From Neopestalotiopsis rosae (taxonomy: Eukaryota > Ascomycota > Sordariomycetes > Amphisphaeriales > Sporocadaceae), in the NCBI GenBank assembly GCA_023078685.1, contig JALGAS010000003.1:3782001-3846000 (forward strand): a DNA stretch of 64,000 nucleotides. Reading direction: 5' to 3'. The position numbers were made by a program, and so were the translations under genes. Under the pieces are notes generated by a model, which was not told where the DNA came from, searched no databases, and saw only the letters and a program-made list of their open reading frames with translations. Positions 1 to 12,161 of the stretch are shown one piece after another; the stretch's first letter is position 1, and every line of letters starts with the position of its first letter.

Positions 1-1110
1 TCGGCGTGGTCCTTGGGCGTCGAGTCAGCCAACTTGACTGAGATCAACCTCGGCTTTCTGGGCAACCTGACCATTGAGACATCGTCCATTGCACCCAACG
101 GCACTCTCATCTCTGGTGGAGGATCAGGCGCCACTTCGCAGAACCAAATTAGCTCGCCTTACGACGCCTTGGTCGCCCAGGCTTATGAGGACGGCACTGC
201 GCTGTTCTGGGACTTTGAGTCTGGCTCGGCACTGGTGAACCCCACTTCGGACGCATGTATCGTGATTGGCAATGCATGGGCCACTGAGGGATACGACAGA
301 CCTGCCCTCCGTGACGACTTTACCGACGGCTTGATCCTCAACGTTGCGGACCAGTGCGCCAACACGATTGTCGTCTTCCACAATGCCGGTACCAGACTGG
401 TCGATACCTTTGTGGACCACCCCAACGTCACGGCCATTATCTTTGCCCATCTGCCCGGACAAGACAGTGGACGCGCTCTCGTCTCTCTTCTGTACGGTCA
501 GACTAACCCATCGGGACGTCTTCCTTACACGGTCGCTCGCAACGAATCGGATTACGGAGCCATGTTGACTCCGGACCTGACCCTGGCACCCAACAAGTAC
601 GCAATGTTCCCTCAGTCTAACTTTACCGAGGGTGTCTTTGTCGACTACCGACACTTTGATGCCCAAAACATCACGCCCCGCTACGAGTTCGGCTATGGTC
701 TGAGCTACACCACGTTCGACTACGCGGACCTCCTCATCTCTCAGACGGATGCTGCCACGCAGGCATACCCGACCGGCGACGTTGTCGAGGGTGGACAGGC
801 TGATCTGTGGGATGTCCTCTTCGAGGTCAGCGTCAACGTGACCAACAGCGGCGCCATGGACGGCAAGGAGGTTGTGCAGCTATACGTGGGTATCCCTGGT
901 TCCGATGTGCCGGTCCGCCAGCTCCGTGGATTCGAGAAGCCGACGATCTGCGCCGGCGCCACGGCAACGGTGGAGTTTGCCATTACGCGCAAGGACCTCA
1001 GCGTCTGGGATGTGGTGGCACAGAAGTGGAACCTCCAGGAGGGAGACTACAGTGTCTCTGTTGGTAGAAGCAGCAGAGATCTTCCTCTGACGGGAACGAT
1101 TTCGGTCTAA
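1..1110 (+). CDS. Secreted beta-glucosidase, GH3 family, 3' part (5' end outside window)
   Basis: The reading frame is open from base 1, so this is the C-terminal 369 residues of a longer enzyme; the start lies upstream of the window. It would hydrolyse terminal beta-linked glucose from cello-oligosaccharides outside the cell. The visible part holds most of the GH3 C-terminal domain, including an NAWATEGYDRP stretch (the Glu is a candidate acid/base residue by analogy with other fungal enzymes), a CANTIVVFHNAG strand and the highly conserved FAHLPGQDSGRAL and GRLPYTVA segments. After about residue 240 comes the fibronectin III-like domain that ends GH3 beta-glucosidases (VTNSGAMDGKEVVQLYV). 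Several N-glycosylation sequons fit a secreted protein. The sequence style resembles the fungal bglF/bglG branch, from memory. No intron is seen in this part. Confidence 0.93.
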   Translation, partial: SAWSLGVESANLTEINLGFLGNLTIETSSIAPNGTLISGGGSGATSQNQISSPYDALVAQAYEDGTALFWDFESGSALVNPTSDACIVIGNAWATEGYDRPALRDDFTDGLILNVADQCANTIVVFHNAGTRLVDTFVDHPNVTAIIFAHLPGQDSGRALVSLLYGQTNPSGRLPYTVARNESDYGAMLTPDLTLAPNKYAMFPQSNFTEGVFVDYRHFDAQNITPRYEFGYGLSYTTFDYADLLISQTDAATQAYPTGDVVEGGQADLWDVLFEVSVNVTNSGAMDGKEVVQLYVGIPGSDVPVRQLRGFEKPTICAGATATVEFAITRKDLSVWDVVAQKWNLQEGDYSVSVGRSSRDLPLTGTISV

Positions 1111-1629
1111 CTGTAGTACAAGTTGTAACAGATTATGAATAATGTTAATGGCTCAATTTTCAGCATCTTAAAATCCGCTGTAATTGGTGAATTGCGTGAG
1201 ATGCGTGTCTTTTTTGGAGTTGACTTTGTGCTTGATATGGCATGCTCGACTCGAAAACGACTTATTCGAGGCTTTCGATCTTGCAACACATTATCGCAGA
1301 GGAAGTCAAATACTTCTTACCTCTGAATACTGTTTCTCAATGAGAATTGATTTTCTTTCAATTCATCGCAAAATTACATGTTGATTGCATGTGAATGTAG
1401 TAGGTAGTAAGTAAGTAGCCAGAGCAGCTGCGTCCGGTCCGGCAGCGGACGAACATGACAGGGGTGGCGACCAGCGCTGACTCGATAAGAGCTGCGATAA
1501 GACAAGGCCGGTCCCAAAATTTTGGATCCCGCCTGAGTACAATTTCGCGCCGCGACCAGGAGTAGACGAGACTCGCGACCATTTTGCGACATTTCCCTTC
1601 GTCCTCGACAATTCGATAATTTCAGCATC
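1111..1629. other. Intergenic: beta-glucosidase 3' flank and TIM54 promoter
   Basis: About 520 bases with AT-rich sequence just after the beta-glucosidase stop and GC-richer sequence near the TIM54 start. No coding region is supported. Confidence 0.6.
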
Positions 1630-2982
1630 ATGGCGGACCCAAAGGCTTCCACAACACCCAATGCCGCACCGGCAGCCCCAACGGCTACAGCGGCCGCGAC
1701 TGAGGCACCCGCCTACAAGGCCGCAAAGCCGAATCCTGCTTTGCGCATGATGGGATTGCCGAACCTGCCCAAGAAACTCCCCTCGCGCAATTGGATGATC
1801 TTTTGGACCGTCGTGGGCAGTTTCTCGGCTGCCGTGATATACGACAAGAGAGAAAAGAAGAGGGCAACCGCACGGTGGAGCAAGGCAGTGGCACATTTGG
1901 CCAAGGAGCCCGTCGGCAAGGCCAACCAACTCCCCAGAAAGCTCACCATTATACTCGAGAGCCCACCCACTGAGGGCCTGAGACCTGCGCAAGACCACTT
2001 CACCGAGTACATGAAGCCGATTCTGGCTGCATCGGGTCTGGACTGGGAGTTCGTTCAAGGCCGGAAGGAGGGCGATGTTAGAGCAGCTGTGGCTGAGAAG
2101 ATACGGCGGACAAGACGAGAACAGGAGGGTGCACCCGTCGAGGAGCAGGAGCCCACTGGCGAGGAGATCGTACGGGGCATCAGGCAGAGGAACTTCACTC
2201 CGGAATGGACCGGCATCAACGGAGATCTCGTCGTCGGCCGACACGCTTGGAAAGAATACATCAGAGGCCTGCACGAGGGCTGGCTGGGCCCATTGACCGC
2301 CCCTCCGATCCCCGAGATTCCGAAGCCAGAGACGTCTGTTGAGTCCACCGAAGGTAGCACCGAAGAAAAGAAAGAAGAAGAGAAGAAGGAGGAAGAGAAG
2401 AAGCCCGAGCGACCTGCACAGCCTTTACCACACAACACCACTAGCGACTACGAAACATCATCCCTGCCATCACAAATACCTTCTGAATTCTCACCCTCTA
2501 CAGCCGTGCACTTTCCCCATCTTCTCGGTTTCACCAATACTTTTATTCGATTGGGTCGCTTCTTGAACCGCCGGTCCTTGGCCGATGAGGTTGGTCGCGA
2601 GGTTGCTACTGTCTGCTTGGCACATGCCCGCGAATACCGCCAAGATGCCGTTGGCGAGGAGCCCGAGATTCAGACTGTGCTCGACAAGGAAGAGGGCGAC
2701 TGGCCAAAATCCGTCTGGAAAGAGACTAAGCCAAAGGAAGGTGAGGCCGACGCCGCCACACCCGCCCCCGAGAAGATCTGGACCAGCCCCATCGTCTTGG
2801 ACCCCAGAATTACCCAGCGCATGCGCCGCTTCGAGCTTCTGCCCGAGGACGAGGCCCGCGCCCGCGAGATTGTCGTCCCCGAGGAGGAGATTGAGGGCTG
2901 GATCAAGGGAAGCTTCCGAAGCCTCTACCGTTGGGCCACGGGCCCCGCCCCGCCCAGGCCGTACTGGTCTGACGAGGAGTAA
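1630..2982 (+). CDS. TIM54: Mitochondrial import inner membrane translocase subunit Tim54
   Basis: A single-exon gene of 450 residues, close to the length of the yeast protein. Tim54 is part of the TIM22 complex, which inserts polytopic carrier proteins into the inner mitochondrial membrane. The N-terminus is Ala/Pro/Thr-rich, followed by the family signature NPALRMMGLPNLPKKLPSRN (about residues 36-55). One transmembrane segment (NWMIFWTVVGSFSAAVIY, about 55-72) follows, then a basic DKREKKRA stretch. The rest is the large soluble domain, including a KLTIILESPPTEGL strand near 105. A Lys/Glu-rich low-complexity linker sits at about residues 237-262. The first in-frame ATG is used. It lies in tandem with its neighbours and shows no sign of linked function. 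Confidence 0.95.
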   Translation: MADPKASTTPNAAPAAPTATAAATEAPAYKAAKPNPALRMMGLPNLPKKLPSRNWMIFWTVVGSFSAAVIYDKREKKRATARWSKAVAHLAKEPVGKANQLPRKLTIILESPPTEGLRPAQDHFTEYMKPILAASGLDWEFVQGRKEGDVRAAVAEKIRRTRREQEGAPVEEQEPTGEEIVRGIRQRNFTPEWTGINGDLVVGRHAWKEYIRGLHEGWLGPLTAPPIPEIPKPETSVESTEGSTEEKKEEEKKEEEKKPERPAQPLPHNTTSDYETSSLPSQIPSEFSPSTAVHFPHLLGFTNTFIRLGRFLNRRSLADEVGREVATVCLAHAREYRQDAVGEEPEIQTVLDKEEGDWPKSVWKETKPKEGEADAATPAPEKIWTSPIVLDPRITQRMRRFELLPEDEARAREIVVPEEEIEGWIKGSFRSLYRWATGPAPPRPYWSDEE

Positions 2983-5684
2983 TATCTGTATATGTCTCAA
3001 CGACGCCACATATACTGGCCATGTCTGGTAATTCTTTGTATAACATTGGGGATTGATCTCATGCATTTGCAAGGCGCGTAGGGTGTACACCATCTGAGCT
3101 TCTTGGGTTTTTATAGAAGAGGCACCTGGTGATGGTTTGTTAGATAGAATTGGCACACTCCCAACCTTATGAACAGTGCCATCTTTGTACATCAATCACG
3201 ACTCTCCAATAATAGACAGCTCAATGAGCAATCCAATTAGTGTTCCGACTCATCATGCTCGTGACTGCGTACACATTCAAAAAGGAACAAGTATGTACAA
3301 GCTTGCCATTACAATCAACAGTCTCCTCTATCATCAGTCACAGAGGCTTGTCCTCGATAAATTGTGTCTGCGGAACATCAGTTCCGTAGGGCCCCTCTGG
3401 CATATTTGCAAGATGGCCATCCTCCGTATTCGGAGGATTGGCTCACTTTTTTGACCCTACCCCTGAGAGGCATGATCTGAGCATGTCATCGAACATAGAC
3501 ATGCCCGTGCATACAACGTGGCAGTCCGATGACTAAGTATATGTGCCTGGTCTGGTTGCTACAGCTACTTATAAAAGATAGCACCAAAACGTGATTGAAG
3601 CTCAATTGAAGTACAGCGCAAATGCAATGAGCAAATTGGAGAAATCAACCACCGCAGCCACTCAACATCCGCTTTGCCCAAGTCATCGGCATTACAATGG
3701 CCTACACGGTCCTGCGCTCATGTCGTCGAAAGCATTCGGACATCGTCAATCTGAGTAATCGATACAAGAATTTGACCTGTAGCATGCCAATTCATTCCAT
3801 TCATAGAGACCTGCACAAACACGCGCCGATCACTAGGGAAGCCCGCTTCAGTAATGAAGACAGAACGGACCGTTGGGATGACTTTTCGGCGCGTGTCGCG
3901 AGCGAACCTGAGTAGGGCCGACTTTGGAGGGCTTTGAAATATGGTAAAAGCTTACCATTCGCAGACTATGTTCTGCGCTCTAGACTCTGCTTCGGGGTCA
4001 AGGTACCGACCTCCCCTCCCCAGACTATGCATCGTTCATCGCACCATGTCTGCATCGGCGTAATCGGATTGTTGGAGCAGGCATGACTGAATTTGGGAAT
4101 ATTTCAAAAACTTTCCTGCTGGTGGTGCTCTCAACGATTTGTCCGCCACTGACCGGGCGTGTTTCGGCGGCTATCGTCTCACGAGATGGAATCAGTGAGG
4201 TCCGGGCTCTTGAATTTGAAATTGGAGAAGCGCGCCGTTTAAAGAGAATAACCAAAGGCTGAAGACACTGACTAAAGAATAATTGATGAAGCTGTCCAGG
4301 CCTTGGAACTCCATATGATGGAACTTTGGTTCCACGCTGATATCGTAGGCCAAGCTGCAAATGTGATCTACCCCCACACTTTCCATCTTCGTGCCTGCTA
4401 TGTTCGGGATACGACGAAGCTGGGATATCTGATCTTGGACCAGGAACCGTCGTCATTTGTTATGCCGGGGGGCTAGCGTTGAGTTACTGGACTACAGCGC
4501 GCATGCCTTGTTACGAACGCGTACCGCGACGTAGTGGCGTGTTCGAGCCATACAGACTTTTCAAGTTTGCTTTATCGAATGGAATTTTGGTCCCTACAAG
4601 CGGGTCAGTACAATGTTCGATTCTCTGCTTGATAATATAATTCATGTTTGGTGACGACAGTAATAATTATGATAGCTTGGTTAGTTGTGTTTAAATTGAA
4701 TACTAGGTATGGATAGTATTGATCAGCCATGTGGTTCGAGATATTGGGCCAAGGAGCATTGCAAGTGTCGACTCAAGAAATGATAGAGACTGAACTTGGT
4801 TCTTGAAGGCTGGTACCTGCCTTATGGCAGGCAATGTGGTAAATCGTGGCCATGCTGCACACACTATCGGGAGATTCATAATTAAACATGTGTCTAGAAA
4901 TAGTGCCGAGCCATCTTACCGTGATAGAGATCGATAAGCCTACATCAGACAATGCATGTACAAAGTCATATTTGGAGGTACTTCCGAGTCTGCTCTGAGT
5001 GCGACTTTGGTGTCATGTTGAAGGAGCGATCAGATCATGGGCAATTCCCATCGGTGCCCCTTTATGCTGAAGTTCATAGCTTTAATCGATATCAAACCAC
5101 AAGAAAATAAAAAAGGGCCGCCTATTCACAAAGGACGAAATCCATATGGAGAATACTATGATAGCTCCAAGTGTCTAATCGGCTGGAGTCAGGGGGAAGC
5201 TGTCCCAACAATCGTATGATTGAAGTATATACAGCTGGTGACGTTCCAGGTAGCTTAAAAAAGATTCTATTGCACTTTACGCGCACCGCGTCTGGCTATG
5301 TAGCTTTCTCCGAGTCGCGCCTGTATAGGCCACATCTGCGAGTTCATAATTTACTTACAAGTCAACAAACTGTTTTGCTCGGGGCGCTTTGCAGGAGCGT
5401 TCAATACAAATACTGCTGAGTACTTAGGGTGCCTCCTCCTTGTTTTGCCAGAACACTTCCCCATTTCCATCTTCATCTACTGTCCAGAACCAATCGCGAT
5501 CAGCACCAGTCAACAACATAATCCGAATTCTCTGCCAATATCACCTTCTGGCATCAGTTTTCAACCATTTTCAACATTATTTACTTGAAAATCCTTTTTG
5601 GAAGAAGTTTTACCCCTTTCTTCCAAGGTTTCCTCCCTTTCATCGCGTTCTCTCTATAACTTGGTCTTCACAACTGCCACAATC
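2983..5684. other. 2.7 kb intergenic stretch without a supported gene
   Basis: Both strands carry only short open frames (under 145 codons) with no recognisable domain and no splice arrangement that links them. Base composition is AT-richer than the flanking genes. The last few hundred bases (from about 5400) are pyrimidine-rich, as in fungal promoters and leaders, and probably belong to the gene that starts at 5685. Confidence 0.5.
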
Positions 5685-6320
5685 ATGGGCAGTTCCAGGA
5701 CCGAAAGATCTCGGAGCCAGACGGCGGCAAACCGTCGTAAGGATAAGACCCCGGAGCGCCGGGTTTCCATGTCGAGTGGCTCCCCGAGGGTCACCAAGAC
5801 CACGAGCCGGCCGCAAAAGAGTCTGTCCACCTACTCGTTGAGGATACAGCAATGTGTTAAAGATAAGAGTGGTGATGACGAGATGGCCGTCGACCTACCG
5901 GGGGCCAGCCACGTCGACGAGGTCAGAGATCTCCTCATGGAGATTGGGAGCGCGCGACGCCTTCAGGAAAGGATGTACAAAAACTTGTGCATCTCGACGC
6001 GAGGAGAGCGCTATCAACAAGCCGCTGTGTAAGTACTGAATTCGTTCACCTACTCTCTAAAAAAGTTCTTTCTTTTTCCTAAAGAGAAAGTTATATCAAA
6101 AGGTTTTTCGGCCACTATTTTTTCTATAAAGATTATCAACCTCGTGTCGTCACCATCTTCGTTATAGACATCTGTATAAAACAAGAAAAATGCTAACACA
6201 ACTCAACTCACCAGACAGCGCAACGCTTGTAAGGTTGTCGAGGGCTGTGTGGCCCAAATGGAGGAGAGCCTGACGATTCTCTGCCTCTGTACCTCATTCA
6301 GACAACTTCGTCTGCACTAG
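5685..6320 (+). CDS. Small two-exon hypothetical protein, basic N-terminus
   Basis: Exons 5685-6028 and 6215-6320 join to give 149 residues. The intron is well marked: GTAAGT donor at 6029, a perfect TGCTAAC branch site at 6191 and a CAG acceptor ending at 6214. The N-terminal half is Ser/Arg/Lys-rich and probably disordered (MGSSRTERSRSQ..., with ERRVSMSS resembling a basophilic kinase site). The second half looks helical and has several Cys residues close to the C-terminus (CKVVEGCVAQMEES, LCLCTSF). There is no signal peptide and no transmembrane segment. I do not recognise a family. The strong splice signals and shift to GC-rich codons are the reason for calling it a gene. The ATG chosen is the first one in frame. 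Confidence 0.55.
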
Positions 6321-7086
6321 GTCACACACATGAAGCCGTGAGCAAGTGGCCCTTTTCTCTGGATGAACAACATCCGACCGACCAAATTCCACCTTACATC
6401 TTCCCTTCCTTCAACCTTCTTCATGGTCCTCCGATCACAATTGCCTCCACCCCTAAGGAAGGCAAAGGAGGACCAATTCATCTACGTCAATAACATGGGA
6501 CCTCTACATATGTCCAGGATCGTATGAAGAAGTATCTACGTCTACCGACGAATAGGAAAATCCTCGCCGCCACCAAGTGGGGGGTACGTCCAGGAAACTA
6601 CCACATTCACATCAATTCCGATACCCACGGGTTACGCGCAACGAGGCGTCAAATCGCGTCAGAGCCTCCGGACGTATGGTCCTTCCCTCTCGATCATACT
6701 TATAATTTCACCACATTTTCCGGAGCCCATCGAGCCTCAGATGAATCGGGTCTGGACAAACCTTCTATTTACCACAACATACCCTCTATCTACAAACCCA
6801 GACCATCTATCTACAACAACCTCGAAGACCTCAGCGACGTCACCTAGGCTGGCGGCTAGCTCCGTGGGGTGGCAACAAAGGTTAGAAAACGGCGCTTGTG
6901 TTCTGGGAGAAAGTATTTGGAAGAGATATCTTGAGAGCATGTTTTGTGGGCAGTTGACTTGGTGTTTGGATACTGGCGCTGGCTTCTTTTGGCGGGTGGC
7001 GTGGTTTGGGCTCACTTCTATCCTCCTCGCTTGACTTACCCACCACCCAAAATTCTGCCACGAACAACAAAATCCCCACACACAAA
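6321..7086. other. Intergenic: UTR and promoter of oligoribonuclease
   Basis: No supported gene. Open frames here (up to about 100 codons) lack recognisable motifs. The last 60 bases before 7087 are C/A-rich, typical of a fungal leader. Confidence 0.5.
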
Positions 7087-7697
7087 ATGGCTGGCAACGA
7101 GGCTTTGGTATGGATCGACTGCGAGGTAAGTCGAGACGAAAAATGCTTCTCGCGCATTGTACTGACCATGATGAACAGATGACGGGCCTGGACCCTGACC
7201 GCGAAGAGATCATTGAAATCTTCTGCATCATCACAACCGGCACACTAGAGGTTGTTGATGAGGCCGGCCTGGGAATAGTCATCCACCAGAGCAAGGAGAG
7301 AATGGACCAAATGGACGAGTGGTGTACCAGGACACACGGACAAAGCGGTTTGACGGCAGCCGTGATTGCCTCGACGGTCACGCCGGAGCAGGCGGCCGAT
7401 GAGCTGCTGGCATACATCAAAAAGTACGTGCCCGAGAAGGGCGCCATCCTCGCCGGCAACAGCGTGCACGCCGACCGCGCGTTCCTCCGCAAGGAGCCCT
7501 ACAGAAAGGTCGTCCGGCACTTGCATCATCGCATCCTCGACGTGAGCACGCTCAAGGAGGCGGCTCGGCGGTGGTGTCCTAAGAAGATCATTCACAGCGC
7601 GCCGCAGAAGAAGGGATTGCACCAGGCAAAGGACGACATTTTGGAGAGCATTGAGGAGGCCAGGTATTACAAGGAGACCATATTCAAGAGGGATTAG
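7087..7697 (+). CDS. REX2: Oligoribonuclease (DEDDh 3'-5' exoribonuclease, REX2 type)
   Basis: Exons 7087-7125 and 7179-7697 (intron 53 bases, GTAAGT donor, CAG acceptor) give 185 residues, the normal core length. The enzyme degrades very short RNA oligomers to nucleotides; the fungal homologue is mainly mitochondrial. All DEDDh catalytic motifs are visible: WIDCEMTGLD near residue 9 (Asp and Glu), the middle Asp in AGNSVHADRAFL near 115, and the His/Asp pair in GLHQAKDDILES near 165. The first exon supplies only 13 residues but carries the first catalytic motif, so the splice is essential. No long mitochondrial presequence is present with this start. An upstream exon or an alternative start could add one, but I see no convincing candidate. 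Confidence 0.95.
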
Positions 7698-8441
7698 GAT
7701 CTTGTACCACTTGTGATGGATGGATTGGGATTGGGATTTGCGAGCAACGTTGGGAGTCTTGTTTTGCATGGATTTGGCAAAGGTCATGGGATCTGTACAT
7801 GTGGGAGCTCTGAGGCTCCATGTCTTGTTTCGCATGTCTTCTACGGCTGCAAACTCTCACCCAATACGATGGAATTTGGAGGAACATCGTGACATCATGT
7901 TGACATTGTTCGCTGTTTTCCTTTTACCTCGAGACTGTCGCAATTGTGCATGTTTCAGGCAATGTACAAGGAGGCCAATTCGTGATGTTTGTCTGTCTAC
8001 CTACTAATTAATCCCTTCCCCTTTTCCTTGCCCCTGATTTGTCAAGGTTCCATTCAAAGTCGCCGTGCACGAACGAGACGAGAATTCGCGGAATCTTTCG
8101 CCGCCACCCACGGGACGCCACTGCGACGTTTACTGGATGCAGCAGGGCAGCTCAGCAGAAAAGACCGCCCAGATCGGCCCAGCTCACCCCCACTTCAGCA
8201 GAGCCGAACCCCCACCACCTCATCTCAACTATTGTCCTTAGGCTGGGAGCTATGATGTTTCCCAGCTCTCACCGTTGCTAGACAGCGAATGCATACACAC
8301 CACTACATTGGCCTACCTTGTACCTAGCTGTTCCAGAAGCTGGTGCTTTAACCGCTCAATTGACTTGATCTTTCTGCAAATTTCTTCTTTCTTTCTTTTT
8401 TCTCTTCCCTACACAGCACTTCCAATTGCTTAGGAGACATC
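7698..8441. other. Intergenic: oligoribonuclease 3' UTR and PGM promoter
   Basis: No supported coding sequence. From about 8340 to the PGM start the sequence is strongly CT-rich (runs of TTTCTTTCTTT), as expected for the leader of a highly expressed fungal gene. Confidence 0.6.
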
Positions 8442-10414
<1,973 letters not shown>

Positions 10415-11204
10415 GCAAAGAATGCTAATTTTATGAATGATGAGAATAAACACAAAAAGAAGCACTGGTTAGTAGATAAAACCAATCATTTTTATAAGAA
10501 CAACTTCCTTTTTTGCTGTCTTGGCGAATATGTGCTCCTTGAATATCTTCGCTATACCAGTAGTTGGGCGCAGGTGATGGCTCATGGGTGACGTTGAATG
10601 AGTGGTGTGCCAATTACGGTGACATGTGAACACCATGTAAGCAGCAATTGCGGCGCAATATGAGGGGCCAGCAGAGACAATACAACTCTGTATCACGCAC
10701 GCATATCATCGGCCACAAAACGTAGATGCCTACAAGATATCTCGATTTCGACGCAAATGGAGGAAAGCTTACAGCTATGACTTGATACTGAATACGCTCT
10801 GATGGAAATGGCATTTATATTCATCCCTGACGGAAGAAGCCGACCCACTATGGTCAATTTAGCCTGGTGCCATAGCCAAACATCCATGTGCTTGGGCTCG
10901 CTGGGATCTAGTATCAGAAGCGTCAGCGAAGTCAGAGCCGCGCTAAACATCGAACCGAGGCAACGTTATCCGGACGTTTGACAAGTCATTTACTGTTCAC
11001 AAATCGGTTGTCAACCTAGATAGACATCTGACATTTGATATCCAATCACTGAAATCCTTTGCTTGCTGTCTTCAGCCTTATATCATCTTACCTGTGTGAA
11101 TGGAAACTTGTTCTACACTCAACGCTTCAAGTGTATCCACTCTTCGCCATTTTCCTTTACATTCCAGCACATCTGCGACCCCTTAGGCATTGTCTTTCAT
11201 CAAT
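10415..11204. other. Intergenic: PGM 3' flank and isomerase promoter
   Basis: About 790 bases with AT-rich sequence after the PGM stop. No gene is supported. Small open frames on the minus strand have no recognisable content. Confidence 0.55.
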
Positions 11205-12014
11205 ATGGCGGCCAAGACCTTATTCACAGTCCCCATCCCGCCGCTCAAGGACCATGTCGGCGGCGAGATCGTCTGTACAGAGCCGGCACCAGAGGTCTAC
11301 CTCTTGACCTTTTCCTCGCCTCCAGACAACCGGCTCACGCCCGCCTTTTGCGCCTCCATGATCAAGGCCCTCGACCTGATTGAGCTGCACAAGCCCACAC
11401 CAACGGGCGTCGTCATCACCACGTCGGCCATAACAAAATTCTACTCCAACGGCCTGGACCTGGACCTGGCCATCCGCACCCCGGGTTTCACCGAGGAGGC
11501 CCTCTACCCGCTCTTTCACCGCTTCCTCACCTATCCCATGCCCACCATTGCCCTGGTCAACGGCCACGCCTTCGCGGGCGGCTTCATGCTGGCCATGCAC
11601 CACGACTACCGCGTGTTCGCCGGCGACCGGGGGTACATGTGCATCAACGAGCTCGAGTTCGGCGCCCCCTTGCTCCCGCCCATGAGCGGCATCTTCCGGA
11701 CCAAGCTGCGGGCCGAGGTGTACCGGACCACTGTCCTGGAGGCGCGGCGGTGGGACGCGCAAGCGGCGCTGGCGGCGGGGATCCTGGACCGCGCCGACGG
11801 GATGGAGGGCGCGCTGGCTCTGGTCCGCGACGGCAAGCTCACCGCCAAGGGCAAGACGGGCGTCTACGGCCTGCTCAAGGAGGAAATGTACCGCGAGCAG
11901 GTCGCGCTGCTGTCGGCTACGGGTAAAGATGTCGTCAAGTTTAGTGATGCCATGGGGCGGGAGACGAAGCGGAAAGCTGAGCTCAAGAAGAGGGGAGGGG
12001 AGTCGAAATTGTAA
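11205..12014 (+). CDS. Peroxisomal enoyl-CoA isomerase/hydratase family protein
   Basis: A single-exon protein of 269 residues from the first in-frame ATG. It belongs to the crotonase superfamily and most resembles delta3,delta2-enoyl-CoA isomerases, which shift double bases of unsaturated fatty acyl-CoAs so that beta-oxidation can proceed. Visible signatures are the SNGLDLDLA acyl-CoA loop, the oxyanion-hole segment VNGHAFAGGFMLAMHHD, and CINELEFG, whose Glu is in the position used as the catalytic base in the isomerase branch. The protein ends in Ser-Lys-Leu, a canonical type 1 peroxisomal targeting signal, which supports a role in peroxisomal fatty-acid breakdown. Distinction between isomerase and hydratase activity is inference. 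Confidence 0.9.
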   Translation: MAAKTLFTVPIPPLKDHVGGEIVCTEPAPEVYLLTFSSPPDNRLTPAFCASMIKALDLIELHKPTPTGVVITTSAITKFYSNGLDLDLAIRTPGFTEEALYPLFHRFLTYPMPTIALVNGHAFAGGFMLAMHHDYRVFAGDRGYMCINELEFGAPLLPPMSGIFRTKLRAEVYRTTVLEARRWDAQAALAAGILDRADGMEGALALVRDGKLTAKGKTGVYGLLKEEMYREQVALLSATGKDVVKFSDAMGRETKRKAELKKRGGESKL

Positions 12015-12161
12015 TTTTGTTGGAGTAATAAATACCCCGAAATTCTGGATTGATCATATTTGGAGTCACACAATCGCACGTGTAATTTGCTTTTGACTCA
12101 TCAACTCGCCAAATCAACAGAAGAACGCCACTTTCATTGATCGTAGTTAGCCAGGCACGTT

